Assembly: GCA_902791475.1 (NCBI GenBank)
Contig: CADAWC010000029.1
Span: 1-64,000, forward strand
Length of the DNA: 64,000 nucleotides
Direction of reading: 5' to 3'
Source: Fibrobacter succinogenes
GTDB taxonomy: Bacteria > Fibrobacterota > Fibrobacteria > Fibrobacterales > Fibrobacteraceae
Below the pieces are notes generated by a model. It saw nothing but the letters and a program-made list of their open reading frames with translations. It had not been told where the DNA came from and ran no database searches. Every line of letters starts with the position of its first letter. The stretch's first letter is position 1. Both the position numbers and the translations under genes were made by a program. This document shows, one piece after another, positions 7,514 through 16,800 of this stretch.

Positions 7514-8476
7514 TCATCCCCGCGGTTTCCACTCCGCAAGGGCCATGCCCGCAACAATGGCGACAGCACCAATCAACGCGACGGCGGTTATTTTTTCGCC
7601 AAGCGCAATCACCGCCGTAATAATTGTCACCAGCGGAATTGCGTATATATAATTGCTTGCCAAAACCGTCCCAAGTTGCTTTAAAACTTTATTCCAAATC
7701 AAGTAGCCAAACAGCGACGAGAAGACCGTAAGGCAAAGGAAGTTGAGCGACACGACAGGTTCCGCAAAGTTCTGCCACGGAACTCCGAGGAAATGCCCAG
7801 CGCCGGCCTCGTTTGGAGCAAAAGCCGTTTCGCCAAGCATAATGATTATTGACGAGAGCGCGCCATAGAAAAACATCTTTCGCGTGATAAACAACGTAGA
7901 ATATTTTCCGTTGAGGGGCCGGACAATCAAGGAATAAATCGTCCACATGCACGCCGAGCTGAATGCAAGCAAATCGCCAACCGGCGAAAGCTTCAGAATA
8001 AACTTTCCATTCAACACAACAAGCACCATCCCGATAAACGTAATCACGCACCCGAGAATCTGCCGCTTGCCAAGGCGTTCGCTCTTGTAAATAAGCCCGC
8101 CAAAAATCATCGTCAAAAGCGGATTCGTGCAGACAATCAGCGACACATTGCTTGACGGCGAAATCGTAAGCGCCGTATTCTCCGCCCAAAAGTAAAACGT
8201 GCAACCCGTAAGCCCGCACAAGCACAGAATCAGCTCGTGCTTCCAGTTTTCGCAACGGAATTTTTTATGCGTCATCGCAAGCAGCAGCAAGTACGTCACC
8301 GTAAAGCGCAACGTAAAAATCTGCACCGCCGAGAAGCCGTGATTCAGAAGCACCTTCGTGCTCACAAAACTCGTGCCCCAAAACGCAATCGTTCCAATCG
8401 CAAGGACATGCCAAAGCGCAAGACCGCGCGAAGCGTTTGCAGAAGATTCAAAATCTTTAATCGGAGCCGGTTTCAT
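7514..8476 (-). CDS. EamA/DMT-superfamily transporter
   Basis: An inner-membrane protein of about 320 residues with ten predicted hydrophobic helices in two EamA repeats. The first repeat opens with IAFWGTSFVSTKVLL and includes NPLLTMIFGGLIYKSERLG. The second ends with the IPLVTIITAVIALGE motif typical of the family. Substrates of such transporters range from amino acids to nucleotide sugars and cannot be assigned here. I chose the ATG (8476) over a TTG three codons upstream. The gene follows the preceding lipoprotein gene by about 30 nt and may be co-transcribed with it. Confidence 0.88.
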   Translation of the reverse strand: MKPAPIKDFESSANASRGLALWHVLAIGTIAFWGTSFVSTKVLLNHGFSAVQIFTLRFTVTYLLLLAMTHKKFRCENWKHELILCLCGLTGCTFYFWAENTALTISPSSNVSLIVCTNPLLTMIFGGLIYKSERLGKRQILGCVITFIGMVLVVLNGKFILKLSPVGDLLAFSSACMWTIYSLIVRPLNGKYSTLFITRKMFFYGALSSIIIMLGETAFAPNEAGAGHFLGVPWQNFAEPVVSLNFLCLTVFSSLFGYLIWNKVLKQLGTVLASNYIYAIPLVTIITAVIALGEKITAVALIGAVAIVAGMALAEWKPRG

Positions 8477-8507
8477 CAACCGCAAAGATAGTTTTTTTCT
8501 AAAGCCG

Positions 8508-9662
8508 TCAATCTATAACGGTTGGTTCCCCATATCGCATAGGTTCCACACGATTTACATCTTTATTCGATAAAAGACAATCAATCGTTTCTCTCGTAGC
8601 TGTGCTAAGAATGACAGATCGGTCCAATGCGGCCTCCTCGCCTTTGCAAGTTTTCACAATTTCTTTGCAAGCATCCATTGAGACATCTTCCCAGCAGCCG
8701 ACAACAATTTCAAGAGACACATCTTCAACAACCCAATGCGCCCCCGTGTAATCAAATTCCAGCTTTGTCGTATCATCAACACTGAACGTGTTATAAAACC
8801 CTACAATCAAGGAATCCATGGTGGCCTTTTGAATATCGCGAGCCCCCTTCATAAAGCAAATGCCCATGTCCAAACTTTCGGTATGGAGAGCAGAACAGCT
8901 TAGCGTTTCTACTCCGAAAGCTTCAAGAGATGCTCTTGCTTCTTTGTTCAACGAATAATCCGTAATAAGCCAAAAACGCCCTGCGGCTTGCGTCATAAGG
9001 GAATCATCGCCAAATCTTTTGACCACCGTTTTCTGATCTCGGGATTCCCAGACAATGCCTTCCGCCACCGTTTCATCCGCATCAAATGAGTTGTAGAATT
9101 CGTTAATCCGTGAATCGATAGCGCTCTTCTGGACATCTTTTTCCGCCTTCATAAGGCAAAGACACATGTACCCCAAATCATCTCGGGAGGGACCATTATA
9201 GTCATACAGATAATACCGATAGCCTTCATAGCAACGTTGTCTGTAAATTCCAATATTTTCAAGGGATTCTGTTTCTTTTTGGTTTAGGGGATCCCTCATC
9301 ACAAGCCAAAAACGCCCCGCGGCCTGAGTTTTAACAGAATCGATGTCAGACTTTTGGACAGCTGTTTTCTTGTCACCATTTCGAAAAACAATTCCTTCAA
9401 AACGAGATACCGAAGAAGATGAAACCGCAGTACTAGACGTAGCCTCAACCTCGCTACTTGAAGAAATCAAGTTTTCAGACGACAACGCATCACTCGAAGA
9501 AACCACACTGTTCCCAGACATTTCGCTAGACGATTCGTTAAACGTTTCACTGCTAGAGGAAATCGCAACAATAGCATCATTTATCGCAACGGAGTCGTCA
9601 CTACATGCGACAAGACAAAGTGCCAAAACACTTGAGCAAAAAATATTTCTCGAAAAGCGCAT
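8508..9662 (-). CDS. Lipoprotein with a duplicated domain of unknown function
   Basis: A 384-residue lipoprotein starting at the ATG that follows a good AGGAAG ribosome-binding site. The lipobox is ALCLVAC, followed by a Ser/Glu-rich tether of about 80 residues. Two homologous units follow, each containing a version of QAAGRFWL followed by SLENIG or SLEAFG and a cysteine-containing segment, with F-x-x-M-K-A/G-x-x-D-x-Q-K-x-x-x-D-S at the end. A third, shorter C-terminal part holds four cysteines, which may form disulfides in the periplasm. I do not recognise the fold. An outer-membrane or periplasmic location is inferred. Confidence 0.75.
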   Translation of the reverse strand: MRFSRNIFCSSVLALCLVACSDDSVAINDAIVAISSSSETFNESSSEMSGNSVVSSSDALSSENLISSSSEVEATSSTAVSSSSVSRFEGIVFRNGDKKTAVQKSDIDSVKTQAAGRFWLVMRDPLNQKETESLENIGIYRQRCYEGYRYYLYDYNGPSRDDLGYMCLCLMKAEKDVQKSAIDSRINEFYNSFDADETVAEGIVWESRDQKTVVKRFGDDSLMTQAAGRFWLITDYSLNKEARASLEAFGVETLSCSALHTESLDMGICFMKGARDIQKATMDSLIVGFYNTFSVDDTTKLEFDYTGAHWVVEDVSLEIVVGCWEDVSMDACKEIVKTCKGEEAALDRSVILSTATRETIDCLLSNKDVNRVEPMRYGEPTVID

Positions 9663-9926
9663 TTTTCTTCCTTTCTTTGTTCTTAATTTACAAAAAAAAA
9701 CGCGAAACACGACATCTTTTCATAAAATAAACGGCATTAAAAACAAAAGAAGCTGTTCAAAATACATTTCACAGTTATAACGTTTTCCTATTACTATCTA
9801 TAACTTTTACCTAATTTCGCCAATACTTTCTGTTTTTCATCCATATTCGAAAAACTTTTTACTAGACCACGTTATAGAATCTAACTATATTGCAGACCAT
9901 AAAAATTTTATAAAGGATTCTAAAAC

Positions 9927-11204
9927 ATGTCCAAAATCGAAACTCTTTGCATTCAGGGCGGTTGGCAGCCGAAAAATGGCGAACCGCGCGTTCTCCCCAT
10001 CTACCAGAGCACCACGTTCAAGTACGAAACCACCAATGACATGGCCGACTTGTTCGACCTGAAGGCTTCCGGCTACTTCTACACCCGTCTGCAGAACCCG
10101 ACCAACGACGCCGTCGCCAACAAGATCGCCGCTCTCGAAGGCGGTGTCGCCGCCATGCTCACGAGTTCCGGTCAGGCTGCAAACTTCTACGCCGTTTTCA
10201 ACATTTGCGAATCCGGCGACCACTTCATCAGCACTTCCGCTATTTACGGCGGTACGAGCAACCTCTTCTCCGTGACGATGAAGAAGCTCGGCATCGAATG
10301 CACGTTCGTGGACCAGGATGCCTCTGACGAAGAAATCGAAAAGGCTTTCCGCCCGAACACCAAGTGCGTCTTCGGCGAAACCGTCGCAAACCCGGCTGGT
10401 AAGGTGCTTGACCTCAAGCGCTTCGCCGATATCGCCCACAAGCACGGCGTTCCGATGATCGTCGACAACACCTTCCCGACCCCGATTCTCTGCCGTCCGA
10501 TTGAATTCGGCGTTGATATCGTGACGCACTCTACCACTAAGTACATGGATGGCCACGCTATGGCTGTCGGTGGCTGCATTGTGGATAGCGGCAACTTTGA
10601 TTGGGAAGCTAACCACGACCGTTTCAAGGGCCTCACCGAACCGGATCCGAGCTACCACGGTCTCGCCTATACGAAGGCTTTCGGCAAGGGCGCCTACATC
10701 ACGAAGGCTACTGCACAGCTCATGCGCGACTTCGGTTCTATCCAGTCTCCGCAGAACGCATTCCTTCTGAACGTCGGTCTCGAAACTTTGCACCTCCGCA
10801 TGCCGCGTCACTGTGAAAACGCTCTCGCCTGCGCCAAGTTCCTCAAGAACCACCCGAAGGTCGCTTGGGTTAACTACGCTGGCCTCGAAGGCGACAAGTA
10901 CCATGAACTCGCCCAGAAGCAGTTCAAGGGCGGCCTCCCGTGCGGCGTTCTCACCTTCGGTATCAAGGGTGGTCGTGAAAAGTCCATCCAGTTCATGGAT
11001 AGCCTCAAGATGATCTGCATCGTGACCCACGTGGCCGACGCCCGTAGCTGCGTGCTGCACCCGGCAAGCCACACGCACCGTCAGCTCAGCGACGAACAGC
11101 TCATCGAAGCCGGTGTCGCTCCGGACCTCATCCGCTTCAGCGTCGGTATCGAAAATGTCGAAGACATCATCGCCGACCTCACGCAGGCACTTGAAAAAGT
11201 GTAA
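9927..11204 (+). CDS. metY: O-acetylhomoserine sulfhydrylase (aminocarboxypropyltransferase)
   Basis: A PLP-dependent Cys/Met-metabolism enzyme that makes homocysteine from O-acetylhomoserine and sulfide. The 425 residues match the MetY subfamily (about 425-430), which is longer than cystathionine synthases and lyases. Visible motifs are IYQSTTFKY near the N-terminus, YTRLQNPT, the SSGQAA loop that holds PLP phosphate, and HSTTKYMDGH with the Schiff-base lysine. The C-terminal IRFSVGIENVEDI is also typical. Codon use is strongly biased to C-ending codons (CTC, GGC, AAG), a sign of high expression. A stem-loop terminator follows at 11246-11275. No SAM riboswitch was seen in the 216 bp upstream. 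Confidence 0.95.
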   Translation: MSKIETLCIQGGWQPKNGEPRVLPIYQSTTFKYETTNDMADLFDLKASGYFYTRLQNPTNDAVANKIAALEGGVAAMLTSSGQAANFYAVFNICESGDHFISTSAIYGGTSNLFSVTMKKLGIECTFVDQDASDEEIEKAFRPNTKCVFGETVANPAGKVLDLKRFADIAHKHGVPMIVDNTFPTPILCRPIEFGVDIVTHSTTKYMDGHAMAVGGCIVDSGNFDWEANHDRFKGLTEPDPSYHGLAYTKAFGKGAYITKATAQLMRDFGSIQSPQNAFLLNVGLETLHLRMPRHCENALACAKFLKNHPKVAWVNYAGLEGDKYHELAQKQFKGGLPCGVLTFGIKGGREKSIQFMDSLKMICIVTHVADARSCVLHPASHTHRQLSDEQLIEAGVAPDLIRFSVGIENVEDIIADLTQALEKV

Positions 11205-11245
11205 TTTGCAACTGAGAAATCTGCGATTTCACAAGTAAATTCTGC

Positions 11246-11275
11246 ACGGTGCCGCAAAACGGCGCCGTATTTTTT
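11246..11275 (+). terminator. Intrinsic terminator after metY
   Basis: ACGGTGCCG-CAAAA-CGGCGCCGT forms a 9-bp stem with one G-T pair, followed by ATTTTTT. Confidence 0.85.
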
Positions 11276-11295
11276 ATGACATTCCAAGTGCTTTT

Positions 11296-11323
11296 GTCAC
11301 CCCGGATTTATTCCGGGGTCACC
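11296..11323. repeat. Interspersed palindromic repeat, family B
   Basis: GTCACCCCGG-ATTTATT-CCGGGGTCACC, followed by ATTTTTA. It has the same design as the unit at 2431-2458 and could also act as a weak terminator. Confidence 0.65.
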
Positions 11324-11389
11324 ATTTTTATCTAGCCACATCCCGCATATATGCCTATATTTAGGGCACTTCAAAAGAAGGATACAATC

Positions 11390-12385
11390 ATGCTCAATAT
11401 AATCAGGGCTGTTAGCCGTTTTTTATCGACATACACATCGCTTTTCGTCATCGCATGCGCGGTTATCGCGTTTTTCATCCCCACGCTTTTTGGCTGGGTT
11501 CACGGCAACACGAGCTCGATTATTCTCGGCATCATCATGCTCAGCATGGGCCTCACCATTACCATGGACGATGTCCGCAACTTGATGAAACGTCCCGGCG
11601 ACATTTTCCTCGGCGCAGTCGCACAATACACCATCATGCCGCTCGTCGCGTTTACACTCACGAAGATTTTTGGGCTTGACCCGTATTTGGCCATTGGCAT
11701 CATCCTAGTCGGTTGCTGCCCAGGTGGCGTTTCAAGTAACGTTATGAGCTTCTTGGCTAAAGGCGACGTGACCTATTCCGTGAGCATGACCATGGCAAGC
11801 ACACTTCTCGCTCCGCTCATGACCCCGCTTTTGGTCCTTTGGCTCGCTGACACGAGCATCGAAGTGAACGCAGTCGGCATGTTCCTCAACATCCTTTACG
11901 TGACCATCTTCCCGATTGCAATCGGCTTCACCTGCAACTACTTTTTTGGCAAGCGCGCAGGCTTCAAGGAATTCCAATCGAACATGCCCGCCGTGAGCGT
12001 TATCGGCCTTGCATTGATCGTCGGTGGCGTTATCGTGACCGTTCGCCCGCAACTTTTCGCGAACGGATTTGGCCTTATCGCGCTCATCCTTGCGGTGGTA
12101 TTTTTGCATAACGGCCTCGGCTACGTGCTCGGCTACAATGTCGGTCGCTTGTTCAAATTCAACACCGCCAAGAAGCGCACCATCTCCATTGAAGTCGGCG
12201 TGCAGAACGCAGGCATGGCAACAGTCCTCGCCGGCGCATTCTTCGCCAACCCAGAGAATCTTGCGCTCCACCCGGAAGCAGCCCTCTGCGTTGTGCCGTG
12301 CGCCATCAGCTGCGCCTACCATTCCATCAGTGGCACAATCCTCGCCGGTATTTTCGCACACATGGACAAGAAGAAAGCATCGTAA
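11390..12385 (+). CDS. Bile acid:sodium symporter (BASS) family transporter
   Basis: An inner-membrane protein of about 331 residues with some ten hydrophobic helices. It carries the BASS signatures LGIIMLSMGLTI, GIILVGCCPGGVSSNVMSFLAKGD and IEVGVQNAGMATVLA. Bacterial members move organic anions such as pantoate, pyruvate or keto acids, often with sodium, and the name does not imply bile acid uptake. The ATG at 11390 follows AGAAGGA at good spacing and is preferred over the upstream ATG at 11351. The gene is separated from metY by a terminator and a repeat. It abuts the convergent diguanylate cyclase gene with no spacer. Confidence 0.9.
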   Translation: MLNIIRAVSRFLSTYTSLFVIACAVIAFFIPTLFGWVHGNTSSIILGIIMLSMGLTITMDDVRNLMKRPGDIFLGAVAQYTIMPLVAFTLTKIFGLDPYLAIGIILVGCCPGGVSSNVMSFLAKGDVTYSVSMTMASTLLAPLMTPLLVLWLADTSIEVNAVGMFLNILYVTIFPIAIGFTCNYFFGKRAGFKEFQSNMPAVSVIGLALIVGGVIVTVRPQLFANGFGLIALILAVVFLHNGLGYVLGYNVGRLFKFNTAKKRTISIEVGVQNAGMATVLAGAFFANPENLALHPEAALCVVPCAISCAYHSISGTILAGIFAHMDKKKAS

Positions 12386-13759
12386 TTAGCGATACTTTAA
12401 TTCCGGGTGAGCTTCGTAGTATCCATTCTTAAAGGCATACATGCGCTCATCAGCTAAACGCATGGCCTTGCGAATATCGCGTTTGCCATAGCACACGCCA
12501 ATCGAGAAGCGGACATTTTCCGTCTTGCCCGACAAGAAGTGCACACGGGCCACACGGTCCTGCACTTCTTCTTCATTAATCTCGTTCACGAGAATCATGA
12601 ATTCATCACCGCCTGCGCGGTACACTTCGCCATCGTGGAATACGCCTTGCAAAATGGAAGCGGCGGTACGAAGCATTTTATCACCAGCGGCATGACCTCG
12701 TTCGTCATTCACGCGCTTAAGCCCGTTCAAGTCCGCAAAAAGCACCGCCTGCGGCACAGGCTCCTTGCCCTCCACAATGCGGTCTACGCGGTTGTTCATT
12801 TCATTACGGTTGCGGACACTCGTGAGTGTATCAATCGTGCTCAGAATTTTTAATTTATCCAAGAGCAGATAGTTCGAAATTTCAGAAGCGAGGAAGAACG
12901 TCGTGAGCTCAAGCGTTTCCTTAATCTTCAATACGTTTTCAACATTGAAATTCAATGCCCACATGTAACCGAGCAGTTCACCGCCATGGCGAAGCGGATA
13001 TAGCACAACAGTCTTTACCCCGGCCTGTTCCAGAGAAGCCTTCCAAATCGGATTTTGCTCCTGCAGTTTTTCCATGTCGTGTTCATCTTTTATGATAATG
13101 CAAGTGCTACCGGCAAGCGTATCTGGCCATGTTTGGGCAATCTCATAAAAACCCTGGATGTAACGAGACATCGGATACAGGCACGAGCCTTCGCGGAGAA
13201 ATTCTGCAAAAGTCGTACACTCATGCTTTTCATCATCCGTCAGCAAGACACAGCAATGGTCGGATCCACAAATGGCGCCGATATCCTCGATAACTTCCTG
13301 GAACGCCTGTCTAATATTTTGCGACCCGCGCAGCTTGATGCATGCCTTGAGAACATCGGCAGCGGTATCTGCAGAAAGGTCCGCCATCGCCGAAGAATCC
13401 GCCTTAGGCGCTACATCGTAGCAATAAATGCAATAGCCGATATTTTCCTGGTCTGAATCCAACGGCATAAGGAACATGTTGAGCCAGAGGCCCATCATGT
13501 AAAGGTCCACGTAAGCATGGAGAGGTTTACCATCGCGAATACAACGGAAGCAATGGTCTTCGAAATTCGGATTCTTGGGGAAGCAAGCTTCGTAGGGGCA
13601 ACCGGGCTCAAACGGGTGGTTCAGCGCAGCCATATCGTCATAGTGCGCTTTGTTACCCGCAACTACGCGGATATTCCCATACGTTCCGTCTGGGAAAAAT
13701 TCAACGGAAACAACGCAGGCCTTCGCTCTATAGTGCGACAACAGAACATCAAAATCCAT
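12386..13759 (-). CDS. Diguanylate cyclase with cysteine-rich N-terminus and GAF-like domain
   Basis: A 457-residue soluble protein. Residues 1-120 form a PAS-like or novel region with Cys at 54, 59, 70 and 73 plus a second CxxC at 110-113, a pattern that could hold a metal or a redox switch. Residues 140-300 look like a GAF domain. The C-terminal GGDEF domain has an intact active-site loop AGGDEF (G383-F387). The usual RxxD inhibitory site just before it is absent (DGEV in its place), so product inhibition is probably lost. It should make cyclic di-GMP. Its gene follows the GH5-GT2 synthase gene on the same strand after 125 bp and may act on that enzyme. Confidence 0.87.
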   Translation of the reverse strand: MDFDVLLSHYRAKACVVSVEFFPDGTYGNIRVVAGNKAHYDDMAALNHPFEPGCPYEACFPKNPNFEDHCFRCIRDGKPLHAYVDLYMMGLWLNMFLMPLDSDQENIGYCIYCYDVAPKADSSAMADLSADTAADVLKACIKLRGSQNIRQAFQEVIEDIGAICGSDHCCVLLTDDEKHECTTFAEFLREGSCLYPMSRYIQGFYEIAQTWPDTLAGSTCIIIKDEHDMEKLQEQNPIWKASLEQAGVKTVVLYPLRHGGELLGYMWALNFNVENVLKIKETLELTTFFLASEISNYLLLDKLKILSTIDTLTSVRNRNEMNNRVDRIVEGKEPVPQAVLFADLNGLKRVNDERGHAAGDKMLRTAASILQGVFHDGEVYRAGGDEFMILVNEINEEEVQDRVARVHFLSGKTENVRFSIGVCYGKRDIRKAMRLADERMYAFKNGYYEAHPELKYR

Positions 13760-13834
13760 ACTTCAGCTCCCTACGATTGTTTTGGCAGGTCTTATTAATA
13801 TATATCTTTTTAAATAGAATATACAGCCTCATCG

Positions 13835-13850
13835 GGGGGTAAAAGCCCCC
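13835..13850. other. GC-rich hairpin between the synthase fusion and the diguanylate cyclase
   Basis: GGGGG-TAAAAG-CCCCC lies in the 125-bp spacer, with AT-rich sequence towards the cyclase start. In the minus direction the T-run precedes rather than follows the stem, so termination is doubtful and read-through is possible. Confidence 0.4.
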
Positions 13851-13884
13851 AAAAACGCAATTATTGGTCATAATTTCGGTATTT

Positions 13885-16800
13885 TCAAACTCTGACGATT
13901 CGATGTCCCAGATTTTTCCACAGGTTGCGAATGTACTCGTCGCCAAAACGCAAACGTTGCGGCAAAGTCGGGGTGCGGTCATAGAGCATTTGCACATACT
14001 CGTCTTTCTGACCTGCGAAATCGAGGATTTCAACGGTATAGACGCTCGGCACATCCGGGTTACACGAATGACGAATTGAAACAACAGTCCCCTTGACATT
14101 CAAGTCATAGCCATTCGTAGAAATTCCAAGTTCCACTTGCTCGCCTAAATAAAGCACGTCCACTTCATCGGTAAAGACATCCACCGAATGCTCAGTAAGC
14201 CTGGTTGTCACGCCATCAACATCCATCCCATCGCATTTGTGAAGCGTAACAAGTTCGGCGGCAAAAACCTTCACATTTTCACCATCGGAATCGCGGCCAA
14301 AGCCAAGGAACAAACACATCGTGAGGTAATACGAATTGCGCACAAGCCAGAACAGCACCGCCAAAATTCCGATGTATTTAAACGCCACCATCATGTAAGT
14401 CATGCGAACAATTCCCGCAAGCGTAAGCACCAAAAGAACAACAAACGGCACAAGGCTTCGCTTGTCAACAGCTCTACGGAAACTTGCCTTTTCTTTTTTC
14501 GTCACCTTAAACTTGGAAAGCGTTATGCCAAACACCTCCTTCACGACAGGCATCAAGAGGAACGGCATCACGGAAGTCTCGTAAATACCGCTCCACTGCG
14601 CCGAAATTTTGCCCTGGCTCGCGACACGGAGTGCAAGGATTTGCAAGATGTGCATCGGCAACCAGAATAGAGCAAGGTCCACAAGCGTACACTTGAAAAT
14701 CGGAATGCAGAACACAGCAAACATCAACGGCGAAATCAGGTAAATCAAGTTCTTGAGTGGCGAGAACCAGTAAAGCACAGAGTTCAAGTAACTCATCTTT
14801 TGCGACACATCCAATTTGCGGTTGCGCAAGAACTTGAGCTGCTTTGCAGTGGCAATCACGCCGCGCCCCCAGCGGGTGCGCTGCTGCACATGGTCCTGAA
14901 ACGTCGATGGCGCAACGCCCGACGCAAGCGGTTCAGAAAGTCCAAGGCTCACATAACCCGCCGATTCAATCAGCATGCCCGTCGCAAAGTCTTCTGTAAT
15001 AGACTTTGTATAGAATCCGCCGATATCTTCGAGCGCTTTACGGGAAAGGATTGTATTCGAACCACCGTAAATTACGCTGTTCGTTGAAGTTTTTGCAGCC
15101 TCAATCACATCATAGAAATAATCCTGTTCATTCGGCACAACGCGCTCGGCATAAAGATTGTGCTGGAACACGTCAGGCGTATAAAAACTTTGCGGGGTCT
15201 GGACAAAACCAAGCGCACGGCGACGTTCCTTTGGCAAGCTCGCATTGATGCGCTCGGCATCGACAAAGTACGGAATCGTCTTAAGCAAGAACTTCCGTTG
15301 CGGAATCATGTCAGCATCGAACGTTACCACATACGGAGAATTCGTCCGGGCAAGAGCAGCGTTCAAGTTTCCCGCCTTTGCGCCCTCGTTATTCGGGCGG
15401 TCAAAATAAATCACGCCGAGTTCTTCGGCAAGCGCGCGCATTTCTGGGCGACGGTTGTCATCACACAGGCAAATATGAACTTTAGACTTGTCCGGATATT
15501 CCATGTACTTGCAGCCGATAATCGTCTTGCGCAAAAGTTCCACAGGCTCGTTGTACGTCGAAATGAAAATATCGACATCCGGGAATTCTTCATCCGCAAT
15601 TTTCGGGAGCGGATGATCGCGCAACTTGAGCAAGCCACCATAATGGACAAACGATTCCAAAAAGCCGAGAACTTCTACAATGAGCAATAGAATACTCCCC
15701 GCCACAGCAATCCAGCCATACGCATACGGAATCGAGCACGTTACACGCCAACAAAGATAAACGAGCGTGCAAAGCGAACTAAACAAGAGAAACATATCGC
15801 CAAGAATCACCTTGAGCGGACTCTTATTAAACTTTTTCGCAGCTTCGTCCGTACTATACTTCAGCAAATCATCGTAAGAACGTATTACTTTGTTTTTAGA
15901 ACGTTTTCTATACTTTTCCACAGCAAGACACAGAATGAGGAAAATAAACAGAGGCCCCGCAAACATAAGCCATACTTTGTGAGGCTTAGAACGCGCAAGA
16001 ATCTTGAAATTTTCAATCGTACTATATTCAAGCGTAATCTTATCAATCGGCGTCCCTTGGAAAAGCGCCTTTGCAAAGCGCCCCGAAATCGTCAAATCAC
16101 CATCTCTCAAATATTCTACAGCACGGGAATCATCACGGATCATCGAAGATTCTTCTTCTTTATTCGAAAGATTCCAAATGGTATAGCTTATATGCAAGGA
16201 GTCAATCAAGCTATACCAAATCCTTACATTTTCAAAATCAATTTTTCCATCACCCGATTCTTCGCAAAGACCACTTTCCGTAATAAATATCGGCGTTCCT
16301 TGTTTCACGACATTGTAGAGTTTTGCGCGAGCAACATACGTATGCGAGGTCGCGTAAAAATGGAACGAATACATCACGTTGTCGAACGGAAGCGGATCCT
16401 CTGCCGGGTACTGGATTTCACGAGCATAGTTTGGCGTACCAATGACAATCAGAGCATCAGGTTTGTGCCTGCGAATCACCGGGATAACGACATGCGCATA
16501 TTCCTTGATGTCTTCCCAAGTGCAGTCGCCATTGGGCTCATTGCAAATTTCAAAAATCACGTTTGGCACATCCGCATATTCCCTAGCCATTTCGTTAAAG
16601 AAAGAAATCGCCTCGGCAAGATACACATTAGGGTTCTGATCTTCTAGAACATGCCAGTCCACAATAACATACATGTCGTTTGCAATGGCGTATTCAACCC
16701 CCTTGCGCAAAATTTCCATGTTCTTTTTGCGGTCGCCCTCCACATAGTCCTTGGAGTACATGGCAAGGCGAATGAGGTTCGCATTCCACTCTGTGCTGAG

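Noticed and set aside
9711..9926. Region upstream of metY considered for a SAM riboswitch
   Set aside because: No SAM-I, SAM-II or SAH core sequence or matching stem set is visible in this AT-rich stretch.
11351..11389. Upstream ATG as the start of the BASS transporter
   Set aside because: The ATG at 11390 has AGAAGGA at the right distance and begins the hydrophobic protein directly; the extra 13 residues are not typical of the family.
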